Part shown: piece by piece, positions 1-10,799 of the stretch
Position numbering within the stretch: position 1 is the stretch's first letter
Layout of the letters: each line of letters starts with the position of its first letter
NCBI GenBank assembly: GCA_947034895.1
Contig: OX344763.1
Span: forward strand, 72,435,093 to 72,499,092
DNA from: Rhytidiadelphus loreus
Taxonomy: Eukaryota > Streptophyta > Bryopsida > Hypnales > Hylocomiaceae
Reading direction: 5' to 3'
Length of the DNA stretch: 64,000 nucleotides
Made by a program: the position numbers and the translations under genes
The notes under the pieces: generated by a model
Told to the model about the DNA's origin: nothing
Seen by the model: the letters and a program-made list of their open reading frames with translations, nothing else
Databases searched by the model: none

Positions 1-1526
1 AATATTATAGAAAAATATTATAAAAATAATAATATTATAGAAAAATATTATTTTTGAAAAATAAAATTCTTGATCTGCCTGAGTTGCCTAGTTATAAAAA
101 AAGTTAACATATTCAACCAAAGCTTTTGATTCATATTTTCAAATGTCGTGATATTTGATGTACATGAAAGATATTCTTTGTTTCTACCTTAGGCCCAAAA
201 TATGGAAATCTCTGATCACAAGTACCTATCTAAAATTGCTATGTTGCCAAAATTGTACCCATTAGCTATTCTTGCTAACATACCAAAATAACATTTCCAT
301 AGTTCCTTATGATGTCTGAGATAACATCGCCATTATCCAGGTAGGGAAGTTGTAATTTTTTTAAAAAGCGGGCAGCCTTTCACTTTAGTCCAATTACAGA
401 AGTTTTGTAATTCAATTTAATCATTTCCAAGCTGCGGATGACGAAGTAATCAAACATTCACTTAGGTGTCACTAAAAAACATCATAATGTTGTTGTTAAT
501 GACTAAGAGAACATGGATGGCAAATGAAACATCCCATCGTTTCATTACAGAAAACCCCATGCAACGACCGGCATCGTACAAAAATGGACTTCCCTATGAA
601 AAAACAAACAAACATCCATGTTTTCCACAACACCACCCATTTTGTCACAACGTCACCACTGACAGGGGTTTCTTATAGTGATGTAAGTTCATTATGATCC
701 TTTTTTTATTTCTTTTTTTGGTTTTCATTTATATTTCTTTTTTTAAATGATTTTTTTTTTCCAATTTCCTTCTGTTTTCATTGTTTATTTATTTATTTTA
801 ATCACACTCTATTTTTTTTTTGAGGGGGGGATAGGGTTAATAATCCCTAAACCATTTCCATTGCTTACTCATTATATATTTATCTTTTTTTTTTCCACAT
901 TGGTTTACACATTATTTCCATTTGGAGGGGGGGGAGAAGCCTCTGTACATTTTTATATTTTTCTCCAAAATACAGGTCTTTTCTTAAAGGTGGAGCATAT
1001 TTGCGAAAGGTCAGTGAGCCTTCAATGTAGTGACCTCAGTTAAAATCCCGTGAGGCTATAAAGTATACTAATGGCCAAAATCTCTATATTGGGTTTAGAG
1101 TGATTGATCATGTACACTAGCAATAGTAGAGGCTAGGATATATGTACCGACCTCAATTTTTGTAAGTAAATTTGCTTAATATATTATAGTATATTTATTA
1201 GAGAAATTGTAAGTGGGTACCTATTCGAATTGTAGTGTGACAACTGAATTGTTCAACTGGAAACAAAGGTTTAAATATTTTACGCAGAATATGGAAATTC
1301 TAAATTTAGGTACAAATATTCTATAAATCCACGGTAATAGGGGGAGCGGTTATGGGTCCTAAAATTTACTAAAAATAGAAAGTTTTTTTGAACTTCAAAA
1401 TTTTTTTACAAAAATTAATTATATTTGTGAAAATCTTGATTTAATTTTTTTTAAGGCTCCAAGCTCACAAGCTTCACACTTGCAGCTCACAAGCTCCCCG
1501 CTACCCGTTCGCACGCTAGCGTTGTT
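1..1526. other. AT-rich intergenic DNA, no gene seen
   Basis: I see no convincing coding region. The first 53 bases hold two copies of a 21-bp AT repeat (1-21 and 33-53). Long T runs and a G run lie at about 700-930. The open frames here are short and of low complexity. Confidence 0.6.
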
Positions 1527-4500
1527 GATCCTTGAGTCTATGAATAATTGCAACTTGTTCAACCTGTTTCCCATTTTCTTTTATATGAATTTCATAAGAT
1601 TCCATATAAAGTACATGGCAAGATTTGAGCTCCAAATTTTAATTCCACGTAGTACGCCTTTCATAGAAACCATCAATTACATATTTTAGTGAATCCTAGA
1701 GTCTATGAATCATTGCAAATTGCACAACCTGTTTTCCATTTTGATTTACGTGACTTTCATAAGATTCCATTTCTTTCGGGACTATAGTATATACAAGATT
1801 CTTGCCCCAATTTTGAATTCCACGAAGTACGTCTTTCAAAGAGACCATTAATTACATATTTTAGTGAATCCTAGAGTCAATAAATCATTGCAATTTGTAC
1901 AACCTGTTTCTCATTTTGTTTTACGTGAATTTCATAAGATTCCATTTCTTTGGACACTAAAGTACACGCAAGATTCGTGCTCTGATTGTTAATTCCACGT
2001 AGTACGACTTTCAAGGAGACCATTAATTACATATTTTTTGAATCCTTGAGTCTATGGATAATTACAACTTACACCAAATGTTTCCCATTTTGTTTTACGT
2101 GAATTTCATAAGATTCCATTTCTTTGGATACTAAAGTATACGCAAGATTCGTGCCCTGATTTTTAATTCCACGTAGTACGACTTTCAAGGAGACCATTAA
2201 TTACATATTTTAGTGAATCTTTAAATATGTGAAAGATTGCAACTTGTACAACCTGTTTTCCATCTTGTTTTATGTGAATTTCATAAGATTTCAAACTAAA
2301 GTACATAGCAAGATTCGTACCCCAATTTCTAATTCCAGGTGGTACGACTTTCAAAGGGACCATTAATTACATATTTTTTTGATTCCATGAGTCTATAAAT
2401 ATTTGCAACTTGCAGAACATGTTTTCCCATTTTGTTTTACGTGAATTTCATGAGATTACATTTCTTTTGACACTAAAGTACAGACTAAGATTCGTGACCC
2501 AATTTGGAATTCCATGTAGTACATCTATCAAAGAGACCAATAATTACCTATTTTTCAGAATCTTTGAGTCTATGAATGATTGCATCTTGTACAACCTGTT
2601 TCCCATTTCGTTTTACGTGAATTTCATGAGATTCTACTTCTTTCGGGACTATAGTACACACAAGATTCGTGCCCTAATTTTGAAATCCATGAAGTACATC
2701 TTTCAAAGAAACCATTAATTACATATTTTTGGATATCTTTGAGTCTATGAATAATTGGAACTTGTTCAACCTATCTTCCATTTCGTTTTACGTGAATTTC
2801 ATGACATCCCATTTCTTTGGGCACTATAGTACACCCAAGATTCGTACCCCGATTTTCAATTCCAGATAGTACGACTTTCAAAAAATCCATTAATAACATA
2901 TTTTCTTGAATCTTTCAGTCTATGAATGTTTCCAACTTGTACAATCTGTTTCCCATCTTCTTTTACGTGAATTTCATGAGATTCCATTTCTTTGGACACT
3001 CAAGTACAGGGCAAGATTTGTGCCCCGATTTTTAATTGCACGTAGTACGTCTTTCAAAGAGACCAGTAATTACATATTTTTTTGAATCCATGAGTCTATG
3101 AATATTTGCAACTTGCAGAACATATTTCCCATTTTGTTTTACGTGAATTTCATGAGATTCCATTTCTTTAGACACTAAAGTACAGGGCAAGATTCGTGCC
3201 TTGATTTTTAATTGCACGAAGTATGTCTTTCAAAGAGACCAGTAATTACATATTTTTTTGAATCCATGAGTCTATGAATATTTGCAACTTGCAGAATATG
3301 TTTTCCATCTTGTTTTACGTGAATTTCATGAGATTCCACTTCTTTGGACACTAAAGTACAGGACAAGATTCGTGCCCCGATTTTTAATTGCAAGTAGTAC
3401 GTCTTTCAAAGAGACCATTAATTACATATTTTTTTGAATCCATGAGTCTATGAATATTTGCAACTTGCAGAATATGTTTTCCATCTTGTTTTACGTGAAT
3501 TTCATGAGATTCCACTTCTTTGGACACTAAAGTACAGGATAAGATTCGTGCCCCGATTTTTAATTGCAAGTAGTACGTCTTTCAAAGAGACCATTAATCA
3601 CATATTTTTTTGAATCCTTGAGTCTATGAATAATTGCAACTTGTTCTACCTGTTTCCCATTTTGTTTTACGTGAATTTCATAAGATTCCATATAAAGTAC
3701 ATGACAAGATTCGTGCCTCAAATTTTAATTCCACGTAGTACGCCCTTCAAAGAGACCATTAACTACTTATTTTAGTGAATCCATGAGTCTATGAATCATT
3801 GCAACTTGTACAACCTGTTTTCCATTTTGATTTACGTGAATTTCATAAGATTCCATTTCTTTGGGGACTATAGTACATGCAAGATTCGTGGCCCGATTTT
3901 TAATTCCAAGGAGTACGACTTTCAAAAAAAACATTAATTACATAGTTTAGTGAATCCTTGAGTCCATGAATCATTGCAATTTGCTCAACCTGTTCCCATT
4001 TTGTTTTACATGAATTTCATGAGATTCCATAGCTTTGGAGAAAAAAATACAAGGCAAGATTCGTACCCCGATTTCTAATTCCACATAGTACGTCTTTTGA
4101 AGAGACCAATAATTACATATTTTCTTGGATCCTTGAGTCTATGAATAATTGCAACTTGCACAACCTGTTATCCATTTTGTTTTACGTGAATTTCATGAGA
4201 TTCCATTTCTTTGGACACTAAAGTACAGGGCAAGATTTGTGCCCTGATTTGGAATTCCACGTAGTACGTCTTTCAAAGAGACCAATAATTACCTATTTTT
4301 AGAAATTGTTGAGTCTATGAATGATTGCAACTTGCACAACCTTAGTCCCATTTCTTTTTACGTGAATTTCATGAGATTCCACTTCTTTTGGGACTATAGT
4401 ACACACAAGATTCGTGCCCCGATTTTTAATTCCACGTAATTCGTCTATCAAAGAGACCATTAATTACATATTCTTTTGAATCCTTAAGTCTATGAATAAT

Positions 4501-5463
4501 TGCAACTTGTACAATCTGTTTCCCATTTTATTTTACGTGAATTTCAGGAGATTCCATTTCTTTGGATACTAAAGTATAGACTAAGATTCGTGCCTTGATT
4601 TTTAATTCTACGTAGTACATCTTTCAAAGAGACCAATAATTACCTATTTTTCGAAATCGTTAAGTCTATGAATGATTGCAACTTGCACAACCTATTTCCC
4701 ATTTCGTTTTACGTGAATTTCATGAGATTCCACTTCTTTCGGGACTATAGTACACACAAGATTCGTGCCCCAATTTTGAATTCCACGAAGTACGTCTTTC
4801 AAAGAAACCATTAATTACATATTTTAGTGAATCCTTGAGTCTATGAGTCATTGCAACTTGCACAACCTATTTCCCATTTTGATTTACGTGAATTTCATAA
4901 GATTCCATTTATTTGGGGACTATAGTACACGCAAGATTGGTGCCCCCATTTTTAATTCCACGTAGTATGACTTTCAAAGAGCCTATTAATTGAATATTTT
5001 AGGGAATTCTTTTGATCTATGAATAATTGCATCTTACACAACCTGTTTCCCATTTTGTTTTACGTGAATTTCTAAGATTCCATTTCTTAGGACACTAAAG
5101 TACATGGCAAGATTCGTGCCCCGAATTTTAATTCCACGTAGTACGCCTTTCAAAGAGACCATTAATTACATATTTTAGTGAATCCATGAGTCTCTGAATA
5201 TTTGCAACTTGCAGTATTTGTTATCCATTTTGTTTTACGTGAATTTCATAAGATTGCACACTAATGTACATGGCAGGATTCATGCCCCGATTTCTAATTC
5301 CATCTAGTACGTCTTTCAAAGAGACCATTAATTACATATTTTTGGGAATTCTTGAGTCTATGAATAATTGCACCTTACACAACCTCTTTCCCATTTCCTT
5401 TTACGTGAATTTCATAAGATTCCATTTCTTTGGACTCTAAAGTACACACAAGATTCGTGCCTT

Positions 5464-5556
5464 GATTTATTTGTTAAAACTAATTGGAGAATGTACCATT
5501 CTCAACATTGCAGAGATATAAAATTCCATTGAATACTTCAAATTTAATTCCAGGTA
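5464..5556 (+). repeat. Foreign ~75-bp segment inside a satellite monomer (HOR marker, copy 1)
   Basis: A stretch beginning TTATTTGTTAAAACTAATTG interrupts the monomer between its TTCGTGCC and TTTAATTCCAGG parts. The same interrupted monomer recurs at about 27,669-27,760 and 30,139-30,230 in block B. It marks a multi-monomer unit that has been copied, so both blocks derive from one higher-order repeat. Confidence 0.75.
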
Positions 5557-6158
5557 GTACGACTTTCAAGGAGACCATTAATTACATATTCTACGGAATT
5601 CTTTGATCTATGAATAATTGCACCGTACACAACCTGTTTCCCATTTTGTTTTACGTGAACTTCTAAGATTCCATTTCTTAGGACACTACTGTACACGACA
5701 AGATTCGTGCCCCGATTTTTAATTCCAAGTAGTATGTCTTTTGAAGAGACCATTAATTACATGTTTTCTTGAATCCTTGAATCTATGAATGATTGCTACT
5801 TAATCAACTTGTTTCCGTCTTGTTTTACGTGAATTTCATAAGATTTCAAACTAAAGTACATGGCAAGATTTGTGCCCCAAATTTTAATTCCACGTAGTAC
5901 GCCTTTCAAAGAGACCATTAATTACATATTTTAGTGAGTCCTAGAGTCTATGAATCATTGCAATTTGTACAACCTGTTTCCCATTTTGTTTTACATGAAT
6001 TTCATAAGATTCCATTTCTTTGGGGACTATAGTAAACGCAAGATTCATGGCCCGATTTTTAATTCCAGGGAGAATGACTTCCAAAGAAACCATTAATTAC
6101 ATATTTTTTTGAATCCTTGAGTCTATGAATTAATGCAACTTGTACAACCTGTTTCCCA

Positions 6159-6162
6159 TCTT
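6159..6162. other. Target-site duplication, left copy (TCTT)
   Basis: TCTT directly precedes the left terminal repeat and occurs again directly after the right terminal repeat at 25,346-25,349. In uninterrupted monomers the sequence reads CCCATCTTGTTTTACGTG, with a single TCTT. Confidence 0.7.
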
Positions 6163-6187
6163 AACATCATATTCATTATTTTGGGAG
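6163..6187 (+). repeat. Left terminal inverted repeat
   Basis: Starts AACATCATATTCATTA, then three mismatched bases, a shared T, and GGGAG. It pairs with 25,321-25,345 at 22 of 25 positions. The mismatches are a TTT versus AAA block at positions 17-19. Confidence 0.8.
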
Positions 6188-6209
6188 ATTGGGGACCTCC
6201 CAAAATAAT
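6175..6209. repeat. Perfect 13-bp hairpin at the left element end
   Basis: Arms 6,175-6,187 (ATTATTTTGGGAG) and 6,197-6,209 are exact reverse complements around a 9-base loop. The left arm overlaps the inner half of the terminal repeat. The right element end has no equivalent hairpin, so the two ends are asymmetric. Confidence 0.75.
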
Positions 6210-6407
6210 ATTGTCCATTTTTTGATCGGGGAATTGAATTTGCATTCAAGGAAATTGAAGTGAAGCTTGATTAAAATTTTCCATTTGGTAGTTGTAATTT
6301 CCATTAAAATGACAGTTTCATTTGTTTAGCGCGTGTTTGATAAATTATTGGTTAGTTTGATAATATTTCTTTCCATATATATGTTATGAAACGTCTTCAT
6401 TGAACAC

Positions 6408-6490
6408 CAAGTCATGAGCTGGATGGTTGGTTGTAAGTGGCTATTTATCACATTCAGGTGGTCCGAGTTCGATTCTCATTGAACTTGTAT
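6408..6490 (+). repeat. tRNA-like pol III box pair, possible SINE remnant
   Basis: GAGCTGGATGGTTGG (near 6,415) resembles an A box, and GGTCCGAGTTCGATTCTC (6,460-6,477) resembles a B box at normal tRNA-like spacing. No clean tRNA cloverleaf can be drawn, and I did not find a clear tail or target duplication. A tRNA-derived SINE remnant is the most likely reading; chance similarity remains possible. Confidence 0.3.
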
Positions 6491-6903
6491 GAGCAGCTAT
6501 ATGATATACATGACTTAGTACTGCTAAGTGAACTTTTCTGGCAGGAATGTGAGAACAACCAACTGGCCCCCTATCAAAAATTGTGACAAGTGCTTGACAT
6601 GTTAACAAAATAAAAAGTGGTCCTACCTACTACAAATTTTTTAAATTCATTTTTCAAGTCAAAGACATACAAAGTGAATGTTCTTTTAAAAGTCAATGAC
6701 ATACAAAGTGAATTAATAATCAAATGATGCCATCATATAGATTGTCACATGTATAATATGATAAAAAAAAAAATATTAAATACTATAAGTTTTAGGTGCA
6801 CTTTGCTATAAAAGTGACAACACACAAAGTATAGGAGTAATTCTAATACAGAACTATGAAATCCAATCCACACTAGGCATGCTCTACAATAAACGCTAAT
6901 AAA

Positions 6904-9834
6904 TCATATAAAATTAACTATGGTTATACAATACCATTGCTCTGGAATACTAACTACTAAACTTAACTTCAAATACAATAAAATAAGTCCACTACAATTA
7001 GTACATGTTCTTTCCGAATTATACGAAGATAAACTCTCGTTGATGACATGAACCTGAGCTGTAGGGATTCTAAGGACACACTCTACTGTGTCTTTCTTGA
7101 CCTTGGACCTCCATGCCGTGATGAGGGAATTTGTGTCTTCCCAAGTAGGTTCTTGGGTCTCGTCTACTTTCCAACGCAATCCCTTTACAGAGTCCCAACC
7201 AATGTAAAAGTCTTGAACATTTTGGCCCCTTGCTGTGGGCCGAAAATACTGAATCAGGATACAATTTGGATGCTCCGGATTTGTGAAAGGATCAGATAAA
7301 GCTCTAGCAATCCATATGGGTTTTGTATCACCTTTAGTCAGCCGAAGGGCGACAAAAAAGTCTTTCTGAACATCACGACCCACTCAGAAAGATGGCAATG
7401 GCCGATCGCGGCGTTGCCCCACAAAAACATCATCCTCAGCAAACTCTTCACGAACATCGTCATTATCATCAAGTTTGTCCTCTACAGTGGCTTCCACTCG
7501 AGTGTGAGGCCAGAAACCATCCTTCAACGTCTCGAATGGTACTATAGGTTGCACCAAGCATGCTTTTACTGCACGCCAATAGAACAACAAATGCTCGAAG
7601 CATCTCTTGTACTCCCCACTGTCGTCTTCGTTGTATAATGCCTCCCAATATTTGATGAACCTCGATATCCCTTTAGAGATGTCTTCCACACACCACATGG
7701 GAATTGGAAGGGGTTCACCACGAGGCTATAGACTCTGTCCTTCAAGGTCTTCTCACCATAATTTGATTCTCCCCTCTTCTGGAAGCCAATCACTATCCGT
7801 GCAATGCCTCTTATACTTCATAATTGGAATACTTGCCGAATTGAGGTAGAACTTGAATTGTTGTGCCTTTGTATGGCCAACAAGTGCTTCATCTCCTTCC
7901 AAAATGAAGCCTTCTATGAAGGCTTTGAAATCTGGTACCCCTTCAATCAAGTGTGGAATTGTAGGTACAGAATCTACATCCATGAAGGACTTCGTGAGAG
8001 CTGGGATGGTGGGGAACATTTCCTTCTTTAATTGCATGCTCCATCTTCCAAACAAAGCATCAATGTCGTCATGTGTGTGACCAACTAACATGAAACTCAC
8101 GTAAACCTCTCAGAAGATCTTCTTTGCTACAAGGAGGGACCAAAACGCAAAGACATATCGATTCTTATTGTCTCCAGTAGCATTATCCATTTGAACGTTT
8201 AGAACCGGAGGAAGGGGAGTGGCTGCAATGGGGACTTCAGGTGGTGGCCGAAGTGACGATACGCACATTTCAAACCCTTTCAACACTGCTTCAAATAAAG
8301 GAGCTGAGCCCGATCCAACGAACAACTTACGGGAGGAATACTTTGGAGGAAGTTCAAGGTCTCTCAACAACTTCGCTAACGACCCGACAGTGTAGTTAGA
8401 GTCGTACAAGAAGACATCAAGACCGTAATGAGCATAACGGACGTCACCGTGCCCATGAGCAATCATTCCAGTCACTGATATCGGCAACTTCGTGAGGCCA
8501 TCAAGTTGTTTGCTTTTGTGTGAGAACATTGGAGACGCTGTTTTTGCATGATCCATTTTATCATGCATGATTGTGAGGCATTCATGAGGATAGGCGCTTG
8601 ACTTGTACCGATTGGCATAGTATAAATCTCGATGAGCTCGAGCACAGGCATTGTGTTTCTCTAGGAGGTGGTCCCACTTCTGTCGTAATCCAATAGGGGC
8701 TATTCTTCTTTGTTCATGGTATCTATCACAATCTGAACAACGAGCAAAATTATCCCCAGGTTTCTTCACAGAGTATTCAGGAAAATTCAACTTCCTGATT
8801 TTACAAATATTTGATGTAGAAACTTCCTTCAACCCGAACACAACATTTGCAGCATTGACTTTGGGTAGCGTATTTTTCCAAGTGAAGGTGGCTGGGAGAA
8901 TCTTAGAGACGATCTTCTCCCCAGATGCAAGAGTGTGTGTGCGATGCGGCATATGATCGGCTGACTTCTCAAGCACACACTTCAATGTTGCAAGGGCTTG
9001 CAACGAATGCTTTCGAGCCTTCTGGGTTCCCAAATTTCCATGTGGTTGAGCTTGATCACCTCTTGCAGCATATCCTTGGAAATGGTGGAAGGTAGATTCG
9101 GAGACACCCGCAATATGCCGCCATGCCGCCATACAAACATCAGTCCCCTCGAGAGTGACCACCCTTTTCCCTTGAGCATCACGGTGAACTTGTCGATGAA
9201 CGTCCAACTTCATGTGGTAGCGGAATTCAAAGGATGTCTTGTGGTACATACGTTCACGGAAAGCCCGAATCTTTTCTCTTGGAAAAGGTTGGACGCAATT
9301 TCCGGGACAACACACCTTGCTCGATACTAAATTGATAGACTCTTGATTGAGTAGATTGGTTGCTTTAACCGAAGCTTGAGGAGGAGGAGCATTCCTCACA
9401 GTGCTTGTGTATGGTCTGGCATCTGAGGAAGACCTCTGAGACAATCTTCCTTGTAGACGATTGTATTGGTCTCGAACCTCGTGATCATTGAGGCTGGCCC
9501 CATTTAGAAACACCCGGTCAATGGGCCAAGCACGAAGTGAGTACTTCCAGTCTTCAGAAACTTCAGTAGGCCACAGTGATTTGGATATCTGAACGGCAAC
9601 AAGGGAGTCTCCAAGGGGACCAGTGCTACCCACAACATGTTCGGAATTCACGCTATGGCAGATTCCCTCAGCAACCACATCTCCGTCAACATTGTGGAGG
9701 AGGACAATTTTCGTGCTCCATAGTCTCCGAGGGACGCCTTCACAATTTGGAATGACGAAGTCTTGTATTGCATCATTTTCAATCTCTCCTTCATCAAAAG
9801 AGTATTCCTGAAGAGGTTGGCGGTGAGCAACCAT
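6904..9834 (-). pseudogene. DUF7869 / RNase H-like transposase-related gene, element copy (four in-frame stops)
   Basis: A single frame runs from the ATG at 9,834 to 6,904 with no frameshift, but with stops at 8,110-8,112 (TGA), 7,753-7,755 (TGA), 7,726-7,728 (TAG) and 7,384-7,386 (TGA). The N-terminus (about residues 35-120, with GPLGDSLVAVQISKS and RAWPID) resembles the DUF8039/Transposase_24 type of domain. Next come a Cys/His-rich central part (FARCSDCDRYHEQRR), HDKMDHAKT near residue 422, QMDNATGDNKNRYVF near 548, and GHTHDDIDALFGRWS near 585. The last two are hallmark DUF7869 motifs and suggest an RNase H/DDE fold (inference). The C-terminal part has IWIARALSDP and CILIQYFRPT. Aligning with the paralogue at 36.8 kb places Arg or Trp at three of the stops. 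The ancestral stop after SSYN is lost, adding about 40 codons. Nine dyads lie upstream. Confidence 0.85.
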
Positions 9835-9878
9835 TGGCTCTGTGGGTGCAAGAAAACATGTTATCAGACATGGACATT

Positions 9879-10608
9879 TTTAACTCGAGGCGAGTTAAAT
9901 AATCTAGTATCTGGAGCTCATGTCACTATCTTCAAGAATAATTTCACTAAACATCCATCCTAGTTAACTCGACTCGAGTTAAAGTATATCAATGCAAAGT
10001 TCTTCTGCATATATATGTAATCAAATGCCTAAAACTCCTAGGATCCAAAATTATATAATTATATATCCTCCGGTATTGCAATGTTCTCAGCTCAAGGGAC
10101 AGTTAACTCGATTCGAGTTAAACGAGTGACCACATTGTTAACTCGACTCGAGTAAAAATATTGTTGCGAAGATTTTCTGCAGGTATATGTAATCAACTGC
10201 CTACAGATTCTAGGATCCAGGATATTAATAATATTAATTTCCTCTGGTATTAAAATTTTTTCTCAGGTAAAGGGATAGTTCACTCAATTTGAGTTAACGA
10301 CTGACCACAGTGTTAACTCGACTCGAGTAAAACTTTCATTGCGATTTTTTTTCCAGGTATATGTAATCAAATGCCTAAATATTTTGGGATCCAGGATTTT
10401 ATTAATATAAATATCCTCTGGTATTAAACTTTTCTCAGGTCAAGGGATATTCAACTCGATTCGAGTTAAAAGAATGACCATAGGTACATTAGATAGTTCA
10501 TGATCAAGGTCATTTCAGTAAACAATTCTCTGAGTATGATTTAACTTGGGTCGAGTTAAACCGCCTTGTCCAACCCTTTTCGCACTCTTTAACTAGATTC
10601 GAGTGGAA
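9879..10608. promoter_or_regulatory. Cluster of nine 21-bp dyads upstream of the element DUF7869 gene
   Basis: Near-palindromes with inner consensus TTAACTCGANTCGAGTTAA lie at 9,879-9,899, 9,963-9,983, 10,102-10,122, 10,137-10,157, about 10,278-10,298, 10,312-10,332, 10,450-10,470, 10,540-10,560 and 10,588-10,608. The nearest ends 45 bp before the ATG at 9,834. Part of the cluster lies in a roughly 175-bp tandem repeat that carries two dyads per unit. Clustering in a 5' flank suggests binding sites for a dimeric regulator or for the element's own protein. Confidence 0.75.
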
Positions 10609-10643
10609 ATCCATTCCCGTATTTTACGGAGAGCTCATATATT

Positions 10644-10796
10644 ATGGTTTTATATGATGATCCTGAAAATGCGGCGGGCATTGTCGAATTCCTCTCCCAC
10701 AGACCACACCATGAACCACGGAATGTCATGCATACAATTGAAGGAATCACGACTATGCGTCCCGCACTCGATATGAAAATACTGGAATATACCTAA
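10644..10796 (+). CDS. Possible 50-codon ORF divergent from the DUF7869 gene
   Basis: ATG to TAA, starting MVLYDDPENAAGIVEF and ending MRPALDMKILEYT. The composition is protein-like and GC is higher than in the surroundings. It begins 36 bp after the last dyad, so the dyad cluster would sit between two divergent genes. I do not recognise it. The opposite strand is also open here with a plausible peptide, so the coding strand is uncertain. It could also be an exon. Confidence 0.3.
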   Translation: MVLYDDPENAAGIVEFLSHRPHHEPRNVMHTIEGITTMRPALDMKILEYT

Positions 10797-10799
10797 ACC

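Larger units (their letters stand above)
1527..6162. repeat. 176-bp tandem satellite, block A
   Basis: Head-to-tail monomers of about 176 bp, roughly 26 of them. Recurring landmarks in each monomer are GAGTCTATGAATAATTGCAA, CCCATTTTGTTTTACGTGAA, GATTCCATTTCTTTGG and CGTAGTACGTCTTTCAAAGA. Around 3,030-3,570 neighbouring monomers are spaced exactly 176 bp and are nearly identical, while others have diverged or are shortened. The unit length and organisation fit a plant centromeric or pericentromeric satellite. The many 60-70 codon open frames on the minus strand, spaced 176 bp, are by-products of the repeat. The block breaks off inside a monomer at 6,162, where the 19-kb element begins. Confidence 0.93.

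Noticed and set aside
2163..6000. Many 60-100 codon ORFs in both satellite blocks
   Set aside because: They recur every 176 bp in step with the monomer and have no start context or protein-family features; they are repeat by-products.
6408..6490. A functional tRNA gene
   Set aside because: A- and B-box-like words exist, but no acceptor stem or anticodon arm pairs correctly.
9879..10608. Regularly repeated palindromes as a CRISPR array
   Set aside because: Spacing is irregular, spacers are partly repeated, and the context is eukaryotic with introns and satellite DNA.
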